Below, piece after piece: positions 47,849 through 57,212 of a stretch of DNA of 64,000 bases; the stretch's first letter is position 1, and every line of letters starts with the position of its first letter. The notes below the pieces were generated by a model that saw only the letters and a program-made list of their open reading frames with translations, was not told the DNA's origin and did not search any database. Position numbers and translations under genes: made by a program. The DNA comes from an uncultured Candidatus Binatia bacterium (GTDB taxonomy: Bacteria > Desulfobacterota > Binatia > Bin18): the NCBI GenBank assembly GCA_958296235.1, contig OY282457.1:3901338-3965337 (forward strand), given 5' to 3'.

Positions 47849-48291
47849 TTCAAAGTATTTTCCATGTCAACATCAATGTCTCCGACTTTGAACGCTCGCT
47901 CGCGTTCTATCAAATGCTGGGCTTTCGGGTCGTCAACGATCTGGGGACTGGCAGCAGCCCGCAGCTGGACGCCGGCCTGCAGATTCCGAACGGACAGGCG
48001 CGGGCGGCGCTCTTGATGCTGGGCGATAACCCCCATGCGACGCGCATTGACCTGATCGAATGGAAGCAACCCAAGACGGACGGAACCCCCTATCCACATC
48101 TCGCCCATGCCGGTATCGCCCGCATTGCCCTTAAAACGAAAAACCTGAGGCAGGAGTACGAAGACCTCAAAGCCAAAGGGGTCGAGTTTCTCTCGCCGCC
48201 GCAGGAGACCATTCTCGGCGGCGGAATGACCCGTTTTGTGTGCTTCCACGATCCTGACGGAACCGTATTGGAACTGATCGAGTTTTCATAA
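47845..48291 (+). CDS. VOC-family (glyoxalase-like) protein
   Basis: The 148-residue protein has paired beta-alpha-beta-beta-beta units: FHVNINVSDFERSLAFYQMLGFRVV, HAGIARIALKTKNLRQEYEDLKAKGVEF, and the C-terminal metal-site segment CFHDPDGTVLELIEF. VOC proteins include glyoxalases, dioxygenases and resistance enzymes; the exact reaction cannot be set. Translation is coupled to the CcdA-TlpA gene. Confidence 0.87.
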   Translation: MIQSIFHVNINVSDFERSLAFYQMLGFRVVNDLGTGSSPQLDAGLQIPNGQARAALLMLGDNPHATRIDLIEWKQPKTDGTPYPHLAHAGIARIALKTKNLRQEYEDLKAKGVEFLSPPQETILGGGMTRFVCFHDPDGTVLELIEFS

Positions 48292-48318
48292 GAGCCGCGG
48301 TACGGAATCAAAAGCGCG

Positions 48319-48753
48319 ATGGACAGCGGCACAGCGCCGGCTCAGGGTGGTTTTCGTTATGCTGTTGGCGCTCTGGCGAGCGATTCGGGTACAGTCGAAC
48401 TCCGAGCCGGTCAGCACGTCTGGACGCTTGATAAGCCCAAAGAATCAGGCGGCAATGGCACCGCGCCCGACCCGATCACGGCCTTCTTGGGCAGCTTGTG
48501 TGGTTGTCTGCTGATGTCCCTTGAAATCACTGCGCGGGCGCGCCAGGTTCCGCTCGCCGGGGCGTCGGTTTCCGCCAGGTCGAACACAAAAGGCTTTGTG
48601 AAAACCATAGACGTTGACCTGACCGTGTGCAGTCCTGCGCCTGAAGAAACGGTTCGGACTGTGGTCACACGAGCAGAAAAGGGCTGCTATGTGCGCGGGC
48701 TCTTGAAAGACAGTATTGCCTATTCCCTCCATGTTACCGTCCTGCCTGACTAG
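48319..48753 (+). CDS. OsmC/Ohr family peroxiredoxin-like protein
   Basis: The 144-residue OsmC fold has the first reactive cysteine region in AFLGSLCGCLLMSLEITARARQ and the second near AEKGCYVRGLLKDSIAYSL, with VDLTVC between. OsmC proteins reduce organic hydroperoxides. Both cysteine positions are present and coded by normal Cys codons. The gene overlaps the start of the next one. Confidence 0.85.
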   Translation: MDSGTAPAQGGFRYAVGALASDSGTVELRAGQHVWTLDKPKESGGNGTAPDPITAFLGSLCGCLLMSLEITARARQVPLAGASVSARSNTKGFVKTIDVDLTVCSPAPEETVRTVVTRAEKGCYVRGLLKDSIAYSLHVTVLPD

Positions 48754-49480
48754 TATACGCAGCACTCGTTTCTCCTGTGCTCCGGTTCTTTGCAGCTGGG
48801 GCTGGGTCTGCTGTGCGTTTCTTGTCTGGTTATCGAGTGCTGGCCTGACGTTCGCGGCTTGTGGTGAGCGCCTTACAGAGGTCGAGCGGAGGGTCGGCCT
48901 TATTGTGCTTGGGCTGCGGACTGCGCAGGGAACGGCCCGTGAGGCAGAATCGAAAACCCAGGGGCAGGAGGCTATCTACCAGAACTTGCGTCTCCATCCT
49001 CCCGAGGACTACAATCAGGCATTAGCTCGACAGATTGGAAAAATCCGTCGGACCATTGTTCGACCCAAGCGGACCCTGCTTACCCAGCTGAAAGAACAAC
49101 ACGCAACGGTGCGCCGGCAGTGGGAGCGGGAGATACGACTGGCCCATGAGGAATTTCTTAAAGCCGAAGCAGCGTATCGGAAGAGGCTGCTCTCGCAGGG
49201 GACATACTGCCAGGATCGTGAGGTCTATGTCGAGGCGTTGTCCCGCTATCGGGGCGGGCTGGAACAGTATCGAACCGGACTCACTCTATACACGGACGCC
49301 TTGAATGCCTACCGTGAACAGTTTGTCATCCCGTGCATTCGTGGCTACGCCAACCCTGCTCTCTGGCAAGCCCTCATCGCACGCTTTGAACAGGACGATT
49401 TCTTGCAGGAAATTCTGAATTCTCTGACCGCCAATGCTATTCGCAGCCTCCCGCCGGAGAGGCCCCCGGATGTAAGCTGA
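48731..49480 (+). CDS. Secreted helical (coiled-coil) protein, unknown function
   Basis: About 249 residues from ATG 48731. A long N-terminal hydrophobic segment (APVLCSWGWVCCAFLVWLSSAGLTFAACG) looks like a signal peptide or anchor. The rest is mostly charged helix (LTEVERRVGLIVLGLRTAQ, YEAYRKR-type heptads) without known domains; a YR..L repeat pattern occurs around DREVYVEALSRYRGGLEQYRTGL. The start overlaps osmC by 23 bp and has no clear Shine-Dalgarno, so the exact start is uncertain. Confidence 0.55.
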   Translation: MLPSCLTSIRSTRFSCAPVLCSWGWVCCAFLVWLSSAGLTFAACGERLTEVERRVGLIVLGLRTAQGTAREAESKTQGQEAIYQNLRLHPPEDYNQALARQIGKIRRTIVRPKRTLLTQLKEQHATVRRQWEREIRLAHEEFLKAEAAYRKRLLSQGTYCQDREVYVEALSRYRGGLEQYRTGLTLYTDALNAYREQFVIPCIRGYANPALWQALIARFEQDDFLQEILNSLTANAIRSLPPERPPDVS

Positions 49481-49513
49481 CGGATACGCCAGGGCCCCCT
49501 ACCAAGGACAAGC

Positions 49514-50074
49514 ATGCCTACCACTCCTCCGACGCTGTATCTCATCCGTCACGGGCAGGCCAGCGCCGGCTTTGATCAAGCCTATGACCCAGGACTCGAT
49601 GCCATTGGCTTGGCCCAAGCTGAAGCCATAGTGAACACATTGGAATCGCTGGGACCGCTGCCCATTGTCACCAGCCCACTCCAGCGTACGCGCCAGACCG
49701 CCGCGGCGTTTGAGAAACGCTGGAAAGTCCAGGCCCGTGTCGAACCGGCGGTGGCTGAGATCCCTTCTCCAACGAAAGAGCTTCAGGCCCGCGCAGACTG
49801 GCTCAGACAGGCCATGCGCGGGCGTTGGAGTGAGCTTGCGCCCCAGTATCAGGAGTGGCGAGGTCGGGTCGTTGCCGCCCTGCTTGCCCTCAAGACGCCA
49901 ACCGTTGTCACCTCCCACTTTATTGCCATTAACGTGGCGGTCGGTGCGGCCACGCAGGATGAGCGGGTGATCTGCTTTGAACCGGATAACTGTTCGTGTA
50001 CCCGTCTGGAAGTGCGCGCTGGCCAACTCCGTTTAGTCGAACTGGGTCGCCAGCGAGAGACCCGGATTCTCTGA
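49514..50074 (+). CDS. Histidine phosphatase family protein (PGM-like)
   Basis: The 186-residue histidine phosphatase has the LIRHGQAS catalytic motif at the N-terminus, SPLQRTRQTAAAF and a C-terminal VVTSHFIAIN with the second His. It cleaves phosphate from small molecules or proteins. It has the normal length for the family and stands just before an ACAD10/11-type phosphotransferase. Confidence 0.9.
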   Translation: MPTTPPTLYLIRHGQASAGFDQAYDPGLDAIGLAQAEAIVNTLESLGPLPIVTSPLQRTRQTAAAFEKRWKVQARVEPAVAEIPSPTKELQARADWLRQAMRGRWSELAPQYQEWRGRVVAALLALKTPTVVTSHFIAINVAVGAATQDERVICFEPDNCSCTRLEVRAGQLRLVELGRQRETRIL

Positions 50075-50166
50075 CTTCGGTCCGCTACGGCCTTGCGTTC
50101 TGCCTGCGGGAGTGTTTGAAACAGGGCGAAAACCGCAGGGCCCGAACGTGTCCGGGGAGGGAAGCT

Positions 50167-51258
50167 ATGACAACGCCTGAAGCCGAAATGATGCTGACGC
50201 CACGTACATCGCTCACCACCGAAACCGCGCAGGTGCTGGACCAACATCGCTTTGATGAAGCCGCCCTTGCACGTTATATGCAGGAACACGTTGCCGGCTT
50301 TCGCGCGCCCTTACACGTCGGTCAGGTCCGGGGCGGTATGTCCAACCCGACCTTTGTGCTGACCGACGGCGCGGGCCGGCGCTATGTGCTGCGCAAAAAA
50401 CCGCCGGGCAAACTCCTGCCCTCGGCTCACGCAGTTGACCGGGAGTTCCGGGTCATTTCTGCCTTGTGGCAGACCGATGTGCCAGTCGCGAAGCCCTATG
50501 CCCTGTGCCAGGACCCCAGCGTCATCGGGGTGGACTTCTATATTATGGATTTTGTTGATGGTCGGGTCTTCCGTGGCTATGAATTGCCCGAGTTAGCGCC
50601 GGCGGCGCGGCGTGAGATTTACCGGGCCATGGTCGATGTCATGGCCACACTCCATCAGGTCGATTTTCGGGCCGTTGGGCTGGAAGGCTATGGCAAAGTC
50701 GGCGGGTATATGGAACGCCAGGTGCGGCGTTGGTCCAAACAGTACGAAGCCAGCAAAACCGACGACCTGCCGGCCATGGAAAACCTCATGCAATGGCTGC
50801 CCGAACATCTGCCGGCGCATCACGAAACAACCATTGCCCACGGAGATTTCCGTCTGGAAAACATGATTTTTCATCATACCGAGCCCCGGGTGCTGGCCGT
50901 GGTGGACTGGGAGCTGAGTACGCTGGGCGCGCCCCTGTCCGATTTGGCCTATAACTGTTTGCCGTACTACGTCCCGGATGATATGCGCGGCGACCTGACC
51001 AGCATAGACTATACAAGCTACGGCATCCCGTCCGAAGAGGAATATGTCGCCTGGTACTGTCAGAAGACCGGCCAGCAAGACATCCCGGAGTGGAAATTCT
51101 ATCTGGTGTTTTCGCTTTTCCGGCTGGCCGCCATCGTGCAGGGCGTCTATAAACGTGGCCTCGAAGGCAATGCCAGTTCGCCCGAAGCCATCACCCGCGG
51201 GGAGAAGTGCAAGCAGCTCTGCGCGGCCGGCTGGAGTCTGGTTGAGCAGGGGCTCTAA
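50167..51258 (+). CDS. Phosphotransferase of the ACAD10/11 (APH-like) type
   Basis: The product is 363 residues from ATG 50167. It has the kinase-like fold: GGMSNPTFVLTDGAGRRYVLRKKPPG (Gly-rich loop and Lys), IAHGDFRLENMIF (catalytic loop with Asp) and AVVDWELSTLGAPLSDLAY (metal Asp). It matches the aminoglycoside-phosphotransferase-like domain found fused to acyl-CoA dehydrogenases in ACAD10/11, which phosphorylates 4-hydroxy-acyl-CoA. An acyl-CoA dehydrogenase is encoded at 61.8 kb, so a split version of that pathway is possible. Confidence 0.85.
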   Translation: MTTPEAEMMLTPRTSLTTETAQVLDQHRFDEAALARYMQEHVAGFRAPLHVGQVRGGMSNPTFVLTDGAGRRYVLRKKPPGKLLPSAHAVDREFRVISALWQTDVPVAKPYALCQDPSVIGVDFYIMDFVDGRVFRGYELPELAPAARREIYRAMVDVMATLHQVDFRAVGLEGYGKVGGYMERQVRRWSKQYEASKTDDLPAMENLMQWLPEHLPAHHETTIAHGDFRLENMIFHHTEPRVLAVVDWELSTLGAPLSDLAYNCLPYYVPDDMRGDLTSIDYTSYGIPSEEEYVAWYCQKTGQQDIPEWKFYLVFSLFRLAAIVQGVYKRGLEGNASSPEAITRGEKCKQLCAAGWSLVEQGL

Positions 51259-51281
51259 GCCAGAGATGAAAAGGAGGAAAG

Positions 51282-51860
51282 ATGCCTACAGCCGATGAGT
51301 TCATTGGGGCGTTTAGCGCTCAGTGGAACGTGGAGGTGGAGGACGCCGATAGCATTTGTTCCATCTATCCAGCAAAGAGGCTCTGGACAGAATTTATGCA
51401 AGATTCCTTTCTTAATCGGGTGTCAGACTGGCTGAATTTACAAATGGCTAGAGAGTGGTACACCCTGGATTGCGTGTACTACGAAGAAGGGGCAGACGTG
51501 TATGGCGATGGCGGGTATCCAGCCTGTCTCCAGGTTCTCATTGAGCACGAAAACGAAGAAGATGTCGAAAAGGAAATGTATAAGCTCCTCATGTTCCGTT
51601 CACCTTTGAAGGTCTTAATCTTTTACGACTATGACGAAGACAGAAAGACCACGGATAGAAGACGCATATGGCTGCACGAGAAGCTCGAAACGCTACTAGA
51701 TATGGGACAGCAAGTTGATGGTCACTGGCCGGAAGCAGACAACACCGAATATCTCTTTCTGGTAGGTAATCGGGAAGATGAGAACCAACTTCCCCGGTGG
51801 CGCTATCTAATTGTCAATGGAGGTAACTTCGGTGAGCCTCTGCCTCTTGTCTTTCTCTAA
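51282..51860 (+). CDS. Hypothetical protein, 192 residues
   Basis: A soluble, Trp/Tyr/Asp-rich protein with a strong start (aaaggaggaaag). It has no membrane segment or Cys-rich pattern. The middle contains YPACLQVLIEHENEEDVEKEMYKLL and LKVLIFYDYDED, which could be a restriction-endonuclease-like or cleft-binding fold, but I cannot identify a family. Base composition is a little more AT-rich than its neighbours, hinting at acquisition. Confidence 0.55.
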   Translation: MPTADEFIGAFSAQWNVEVEDADSICSIYPAKRLWTEFMQDSFLNRVSDWLNLQMAREWYTLDCVYYEEGADVYGDGGYPACLQVLIEHENEEDVEKEMYKLLMFRSPLKVLIFYDYDEDRKTTDRRRIWLHEKLETLLDMGQQVDGHWPEADNTEYLFLVGNREDENQLPRWRYLIVNGGNFGEPLPLVFL

Positions 51861-51898
51861 CATGTCCTTCAAGGTCTTCGCCGGATAACGACGCGTGC

Positions 51899-53155
51899 CT
51901 ACTCATGTCCGGCTCCGCCTATGGGTGTCACGCTTACGGGTGGGGGGGACAGGAAAAAGGCGGCGGTGGAGCGAATAACCTCTGGGTCGGTCGTTTCCAG
52001 CAGTATGCCAAAGGCTGAGAGACGGTATCTTCCCGCGGCCAGCCGCGCGATATTGGAAAAATGAAACCCAAAAGACGGCTGCCCACTGTGCGGCGGTCCG
52101 GCGTTGGAAAAATACGTCCGTTGCTCAAGCTGTTGGAGGCGGCCTTCGAGCCGCATGACCAGCAAGAGCGTCTGGCCTGTGGGGAGCTGTAAGGCCGCCC
52201 AGCGAGGAGACTGTTCTTCTCCCACAGGCGGCTTGTCTGCCTGCAACAGCCGAGCCTGACCGAAATTGAGGAAATTAAAATAGGTGCTGACCTCGCCGTC
52301 CGCCAAAATAAAACGCGGCGGAATCTTGAGCTTGACCAGGGCCGTGCCCTCGACAAAGTTCGGATAAAAGATGAGATCAATCCGCCCCCTCGCGCGCAGG
52401 CCAAAGGGCAGGGGAAACCAATAGCGCGCCCGGCGAATCAGCCGGACCGGGCCCTGGGTATAGCCGTATAGCCGGGCGTGCAGGTCTTTGTCGGTGCGCC
52501 GGATATTCAGCAGCCCGCCCAGAAAACCGACCTCAGCAGCAACGCCAATATGCGAGATGAGGTTCTGGCCCAAGTCGCCCGGCGATTCCACAAAAGCGAG
52601 GTGGCTGGGCAGCGGCGTGTCAAAGGCCACGCTATAGCCTTCGGCATAGACATGATCTTGTTGGGGGTCGTAGCGAACCAGGCCGGGCCGAGCTGACTGA
52701 GCCGCTTGCACTCCCACCCGAATATAGACAAAGCCAAGCGGGGGCTCGTGAGAGCCGAGGCGCACCTCATGCCACCCGCCTGCTGGAAACGCTGCCGGGG
52801 TAGCGCGTTTGCCCATATCCCGTCTCAAAAAAATAATCGCATCGTTTGGGTCAAACCGCCCTGGTTGATCGTCTCGGCTGGGACGTGGGCCGGCCTTGAT
52901 AACCCACCGGCCACGTCGGTCGCGCGCGTCAATCTGGAAGGGGATGGGCGTCAGCGCTGCGTGATGGAAGGCGAATACCTGAATCTGCGAGAGGGATTGC
53001 TGATGTAAGAAGGGCAGGGTGGAGCCCTCAAGGACAATCACCCCAGGCCGGGTGACTTCCGCCCAGAGCTGGGCTGGCAGGCTCGTGAGCAGGAAGACGA
53101 TGAGAAACGCCGGACGGATACGCTGCACGAACGGTCTCCGGGCTACGGAGGACAA
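51899..53155 (-). CDS. Secreted beta-rich protein, unknown function
   Basis: The 418-residue protein has a signal peptide (PAFLIVFLLTSLPAQLWAEV). The mature part has many beta-strand-like segments (VFAFHHAALTPIPFQIDARDRRGRW, NDAIIFLRRDMGKRA, LGFVYIRVGVQAA), and the middle contains GEVSTYFNFLNFGQARLL. I do not recognise a named family. It is probably periplasmic or outer-membrane associated and lies just downstream of the aminotransferase on the same strand, 54 bp away. Confidence 0.6.
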   Translation of the reverse strand: MSSVARRPFVQRIRPAFLIVFLLTSLPAQLWAEVTRPGVIVLEGSTLPFLHQQSLSQIQVFAFHHAALTPIPFQIDARDRRGRWVIKAGPRPSRDDQPGRFDPNDAIIFLRRDMGKRATPAAFPAGGWHEVRLGSHEPPLGFVYIRVGVQAAQSARPGLVRYDPQQDHVYAEGYSVAFDTPLPSHLAFVESPGDLGQNLISHIGVAAEVGFLGGLLNIRRTDKDLHARLYGYTQGPVRLIRRARYWFPLPFGLRARGRIDLIFYPNFVEGTALVKLKIPPRFILADGEVSTYFNFLNFGQARLLQADKPPVGEEQSPRWAALQLPTGQTLLLVMRLEGRLQQLEQRTYFSNAGPPHSGQPSFGFHFSNIARLAAGRYRLSAFGILLETTDPEVIRSTAAFFLSPPPVSVTPIGGAGHE

Positions 53156-53209
53156 GGAGAGGAGACAGGAGCAGCGCTCAGCGCTGCCCCTGCCAATCTG
53201 GCTTGTCCA

Positions 53210-54646
53210 CTATTTACCGCTGGCCCGCTGCCATTCGCCGTCAAGCTCCTCCGCCACTTCTCGAATCGCCCGGCCCAGCGTACTCACCATTTCGTCAATC
53301 TGCTTTTTGGTGATGATTAAAGGCGGACACAGCGCAATATTGTTCGCGCCCGCCACGCGCGTAATCAATCCGTTATCCAAGGCTTTTTCCCAGACCTGTT
53401 GCGCAATGCGCAGGTCGGCCGGGAACATTTCCTTGGTGGCTTTATCCCTGACCAGTTCAACCGCGGCGAGCAGGCCCTTGCCGCGCGTATCGCCCACGAT
53501 GGGCAGGGCGTGCAGCGCGGCTAACTGTTTTTGCAAATAGCGCCCCTGGGTGCGGGCGTTCTGGACGAGTTTTTCCTTTTCGATGATTTCGAGGTTGGCC
53601 AGGGCCGCGGCACAGACGGTTGGATGGCCGGTATAGGTGTAGCCGTGCCAGAAGGCGTAGTCATCGCCCGTCTCCAAAAAGGTCTGGAAGATGTCCTCTT
53701 TGAACAGGACCACCCCAAGCGGGAGATAGCCACTTGTGACGCCTTTTGCCGAAACAAGAATATCCGGTACAACGCCAAAGCCGGTCGAGGCAAACATGCT
53801 CCCGGTGCGGCCAAAGCCGGTAATGACTTCGTCACACACCATGAGGATATTATGGCGCGAGCAAATTTCCCGAATCTTGGGCCACCAGTCATCAGGCGGA
53901 ACAATCACGCCGCCAACGCCCTGAATCGGCTCGGCCACAAACGCTCCAATCGTATCCGCCCCTTCGCGCTGGACGATTTTTTCGAGCTCCTCCGCGCCGT
54001 TGTTTTCGCGATAGCTATACGGACGAGGCATATGGATGACGCCTGGCAGGCCGGGATCGACTTGCGCATTAAAAAGCGGAATGCCGGTCAGCGAGGCGGC
54101 ACCGCTCGATGTCCCGTGATAGCCTTGTTCCAGAGTGATGAACTGCGTCTTTTTGGGCTGTCCCTTGGCTTTCCAATAGGCGCGGACCAGGCGGATCATC
54201 GATTCGTTCGACTCCGAGCCGCCCGAGGTCAGGATCACTCGGCTCAGGCCCTTCGGTGCGATCTTGGCCAGCTTGGCCGCGAGTTGGACCGTTGGGACCG
54301 AGGTCGGGCCGATCAGCGTGGGCGCAAAGGCTAACTGCTTCATCTGCTCGGCCACAGCGCGATTGATTTCTTTGCGCCCATGTCCGATATGCACATTCCA
54401 CAGGGAGGCGAGGCCGTCGATATATTTCTTGCCTTCCGTATCCCAGAGGTAGATACCTTGGCCCTTGACAAAAACGGGCACCCCTTTGTTTTGCTGCAAG
54501 CCGAGCGGAACAAACCCGTGGACGAGGTGGGCCGCGTCCTGCTTGCGTAATGCCTTTGCCTGCCGTGGGGTCAGGGCAACTGAAGACGGTTTCTTACGGG
54601 GTCGTAACGGAACGACCTTTGCCTGCGTTTTTGTCTGGCGTGCCAT
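53210..54646 (-). CDS. Class III aminotransferase (omega-amino acid or amine transaminase)
   Basis: The 478-residue PLP enzyme has LWDTEGKKYIDGLASLWNVHIGHGRKEI, VILTSGGSESNESMIRLVRAY, FVAEPIQGVGGVIVPPDDWWP, MVCDEVITGFGRTG and the PLP lysine in VSAKGVTSGYLPLG. The class acts on amines, omega-amino acids or diamines with pyruvate or 2-oxoglutarate. It has a basic N-terminal extension (RQTKTQAKVVPLRPRKKPS). Confidence 0.9.
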   Translation of the reverse strand: MARQTKTQAKVVPLRPRKKPSSVALTPRQAKALRKQDAAHLVHGFVPLGLQQNKGVPVFVKGQGIYLWDTEGKKYIDGLASLWNVHIGHGRKEINRAVAEQMKQLAFAPTLIGPTSVPTVQLAAKLAKIAPKGLSRVILTSGGSESNESMIRLVRAYWKAKGQPKKTQFITLEQGYHGTSSGAASLTGIPLFNAQVDPGLPGVIHMPRPYSYRENNGAEELEKIVQREGADTIGAFVAEPIQGVGGVIVPPDDWWPKIREICSRHNILMVCDEVITGFGRTGSMFASTGFGVVPDILVSAKGVTSGYLPLGVVLFKEDIFQTFLETGDDYAFWHGYTYTGHPTVCAAALANLEIIEKEKLVQNARTQGRYLQKQLAALHALPIVGDTRGKGLLAAVELVRDKATKEMFPADLRIAQQVWEKALDNGLITRVAGANNIALCPPLIITKKQIDEMVSTLGRAIREVAEELDGEWQRASGK

Positions 54647-54763
54647 ACTTCTCTCCTTTCGCTATGAGCTCTTGCGCTACGGGACGAATGCGATCATATA
54701 CGAGTCACGCCAAAAATCCCAGACTGACACCGGACTGGCAAGACGGAAAAAAGAGGAGGAAGG

Positions 54764-55771
54764 ATGAAAACAAAGCGCATGGGGCGAACGGGATTGAAGG
54801 TTTCTGAAATCTGCCTGGGCACAATGACCTTTGGGCGTCAGTGCGAAGAAGCGCAGAGTTTCGCCATTATGGATACCGCCTTCGAGAACGGCGTGGATTT
54901 CTTTGACAGCGCGGACGTGTATCCGGCCGGCGGCGGCGTCGAAACCGCAGGACGCACCGAGGAGATTGTCGGCAAATGGTTAAAAGGTCGGCGCGAGGAC
55001 ATCGTCCTGGCCACCAAATGCTGGGGTGCAATGGGTGACAGGCCAAATGACCGGGGCCTCTCGCGCAAGCATATCTGCGCGGCGGTTGAGGCAAGTCTCA
55101 CGCGGTTGCAGACGGATTATATCGACCTGTACCAGGTCCATGCGCCCGACCCGAAAACGCCGATCGAGGAAACCTTACAAGCCCTGGACGACTTGGTCCA
55201 TCAAGGCAAGGTACGTTATATCGGCTGCTCAAATTTCCAGGCCTGGCGTCTGTCCTTAGCTCTGTGGCAGAGCGACAAGCTCGGCCTGGCGCGCTTCGAC
55301 TGTGTGCAGCCGCGCTACAATATGCTGTTCCGTGAAATCGAGCACGAACTCTTTCCCTTATGTCGCGAGCAGGATATTGGCATGATCCCGTATAATCCGC
55401 TGGCCGGCGGGTTTCTGACCGGCAAACACAGCGCCGGCGCAGAACCGGCCGCGGAAACGCGCTTTGCCCTGGGTGGCAGAGCCGGGGAGATTTATCGCCA
55501 GCGCTACTGGCAGGAAGCCCAGTTCGCCGCAGTCGAGCATCTCAAAGAGTTCTTTGCCGCACGCAATAAACCACTGGCGCAAGTGGCGATCGCCTGGGTG
55601 CTCGCCCAGCCCGAAGTCACCTCGCCGATCGTCGGCGCAACCTCAGCCGAACAACTCCAACAGTCCCTGCCGGCGGTCGAGATGACCCTCGACGAAGAGG
55701 AGATGGAGCTGTGTAATGATCTGTGGTTTTCGCTGCCGCGCCTGCGGGACAAGTCGGTGGCGTTGCGGTAG
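54764..55771 (+). CDS. Aldo/keto reductase
   Basis: The 335-residue TIM-barrel reductase starts MKTKRMGRTGLKVSEICLGTMTFG behind a strong gaggaaggatg. The catalytic tetrad is visible: Asp and Tyr in FFDSADVYPAGG, Lys in IVLATKCWG, and His in YIDLYQVHAPDP. NADPH-binding residues are in the C-terminal region VTSPIVGATSAEQLQQSL. It reduces carbonyl compounds; substrate unknown. Confidence 0.92.
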   Translation: MKTKRMGRTGLKVSEICLGTMTFGRQCEEAQSFAIMDTAFENGVDFFDSADVYPAGGGVETAGRTEEIVGKWLKGRREDIVLATKCWGAMGDRPNDRGLSRKHICAAVEASLTRLQTDYIDLYQVHAPDPKTPIEETLQALDDLVHQGKVRYIGCSNFQAWRLSLALWQSDKLGLARFDCVQPRYNMLFREIEHELFPLCREQDIGMIPYNPLAGGFLTGKHSAGAEPAAETRFALGGRAGEIYRQRYWQEAQFAAVEHLKEFFAARNKPLAQVAIAWVLAQPEVTSPIVGATSAEQLQQSLPAVEMTLDEEEMELCNDLWFSLPRLRDKSVALR

Positions 55772-55808
55772 GTGAGACCTGGAGTCGAATAGGTATTGAG
55801 CAGGCGAT

Positions 55809-55830
55809 AAGGGCTCAAAGAAGAGCCCTT
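55809..55830. terminator. Hairpin between convergent genes
   Basis: aagggctc (55809-55816) pairs with gagccctt (55823-55830) around a 6-nt loop. No strong T-run follows in either direction, so this is a possible weak bidirectional terminator. Confidence 0.4.
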
Positions 55831-55862
55831 ACTTGGCTACAGCCGGCCGTGTCATGGCAGGT

Positions 55863-57191
55863 TTAATCCTCCCCCTCTATAAACACCAAATGCCCGGCTT
55901 TTTCCTGGGCGCGAATTTTCTCTTCAATGTCGGCCGAGAGTTCTATCTTGCGGTGCTGAGGAAATTTCTCCCGGTCTAAGGTCGGACGCAGAAAATACTG
56001 CTCCGGGACGGGCACTTCCGACTGACTTTTCAGTTGTGCGAAATACCAGACGCGAGGGAGCACGCCAGGATTGAAAAAGACCTCCTGATCCTCGGTAGAC
56101 CACTCTTTGAGTTCGTGCGCGTCGTGCACGCTATAGCGCATATAATCGATGGTCACGTCCCAGTAGTGGTTGAACAGAATGCCGTAGCCACGCTCCCCGG
56201 CCGGCTTGTTGTGATGCTTGGCCAGCCGGGTCTCCACAAAAATAAGCCGCCCGTCCCGGTCGTACTGCTCAATCCTGAGCGGGTAAAAATAGTGTTTGTC
56301 CAACCAGTAGATGATCGTGGGCGCATAATAATTGGGCAGCCATTGCTCTCTGACCGCTGTTTTCAGCACCCAGCACTCCACCCCCCCGTCTGTGGTATAA
56401 AACGGATAGTCATCGCCCATCATCTTGAGGCTGTCCGTCGGTACGTCGCGCAGGCTGCCGTCCGGGTCGGCCAGAGTCACGGTCGGGCGCGTCCGTGGAA
56501 AACGAACCGTCTGGTAAAGGGTATCGACGCCGATGAGCTGCCATGAAAACTCCCAGGGGTCGCGGCCGAACAAGTCATCAAAACTCTCGGCTCCCTGGGC
56601 CAGCTTATCGCCCCGGCGAGGCTGGGGCTGGCGACGAACCCGGCGCAGCTCCGGCGAATAGACGAACAAATCCCAGCGGATAGCCGCCTCCTGGCCGGCC
56701 CGGTACTGGGTCAGAAACATCTGATTGCCGATGTTTTCCGGAGGATAAAAGTTTTGGCCGGTGATTTTGCGGGTGGGCTCGCCGGGGCTCGTCCCGTACA
56801 ACTCGCCTTCCAGACCCTGCTGACCACTCGCGTTCGGCACGTAGAAGATTGGGCTATACATTTTTTCGGTCAGCAAATAGCCGTGCGCGGTCAGCGCCCC
56901 GGAGACATCCACCAGATTGCACGACCAGCGTGGCGAGTGGCTGAACTCCATGGCCCGATAGCCCATCTCTTCTGCGGTATAGGGCGGCTGAAACGGATAA
57001 CGCTCGGCCGGTATATACGGCTGCTCGGGGTCGCGGGGCGTGTCGGCCCGGGGGTCGAACAGTTGGCGCTCCGCCTCGGTCAGCTCTCCCACCACCCGCC
57101 AGGTTTTTGCCGCCGCAGGCGAGTCGGCCCATACCGCGGGCGTAAAGCATAGGCTGAAAACAAAAAGTGCGAGTGTCAGACCCGACTGCAT
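55863..57191 (-). CDS. DUF1329 family protein
   Basis: The 442-residue protein has a signal peptide (MQSGLTLALFVFSLCFTPAVWADS). The mature part has the DUF1329 pattern (RWDLFVYSPELRRVRRQPQPRRGD, AESFDDLFGRDPWEFSWQLIGVDTLY). DUF1329 proteins have a LolB-like lipoprotein-binding fold and are often encoded with RND permeases or catabolic genes. A second, related gene lies upstream with 21 bp between. Function unproven. Confidence 0.85.
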   Translation of the reverse strand: MQSGLTLALFVFSLCFTPAVWADSPAAAKTWRVVGELTEAERQLFDPRADTPRDPEQPYIPAERYPFQPPYTAEEMGYRAMEFSHSPRWSCNLVDVSGALTAHGYLLTEKMYSPIFYVPNASGQQGLEGELYGTSPGEPTRKITGQNFYPPENIGNQMFLTQYRAGQEAAIRWDLFVYSPELRRVRRQPQPRRGDKLAQGAESFDDLFGRDPWEFSWQLIGVDTLYQTVRFPRTRPTVTLADPDGSLRDVPTDSLKMMGDDYPFYTTDGGVECWVLKTAVREQWLPNYYAPTIIYWLDKHYFYPLRIEQYDRDGRLIFVETRLAKHHNKPAGERGYGILFNHYWDVTIDYMRYSVHDAHELKEWSTEDQEVFFNPGVLPRVWYFAQLKSQSEVPVPEQYFLRPTLDREKFPQHRKIELSADIEEKIRAQEKAGHLVFIEGED

Positions 57192-57212
57192 AGCTCCGGC
57201 CTCGTGTCTCCC

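Noticed and set aside
48319..48753. OsmC as a second selenoprotein
   Set aside because: Both reactive positions are ordinary Cys codons and there is no in-frame UGA.
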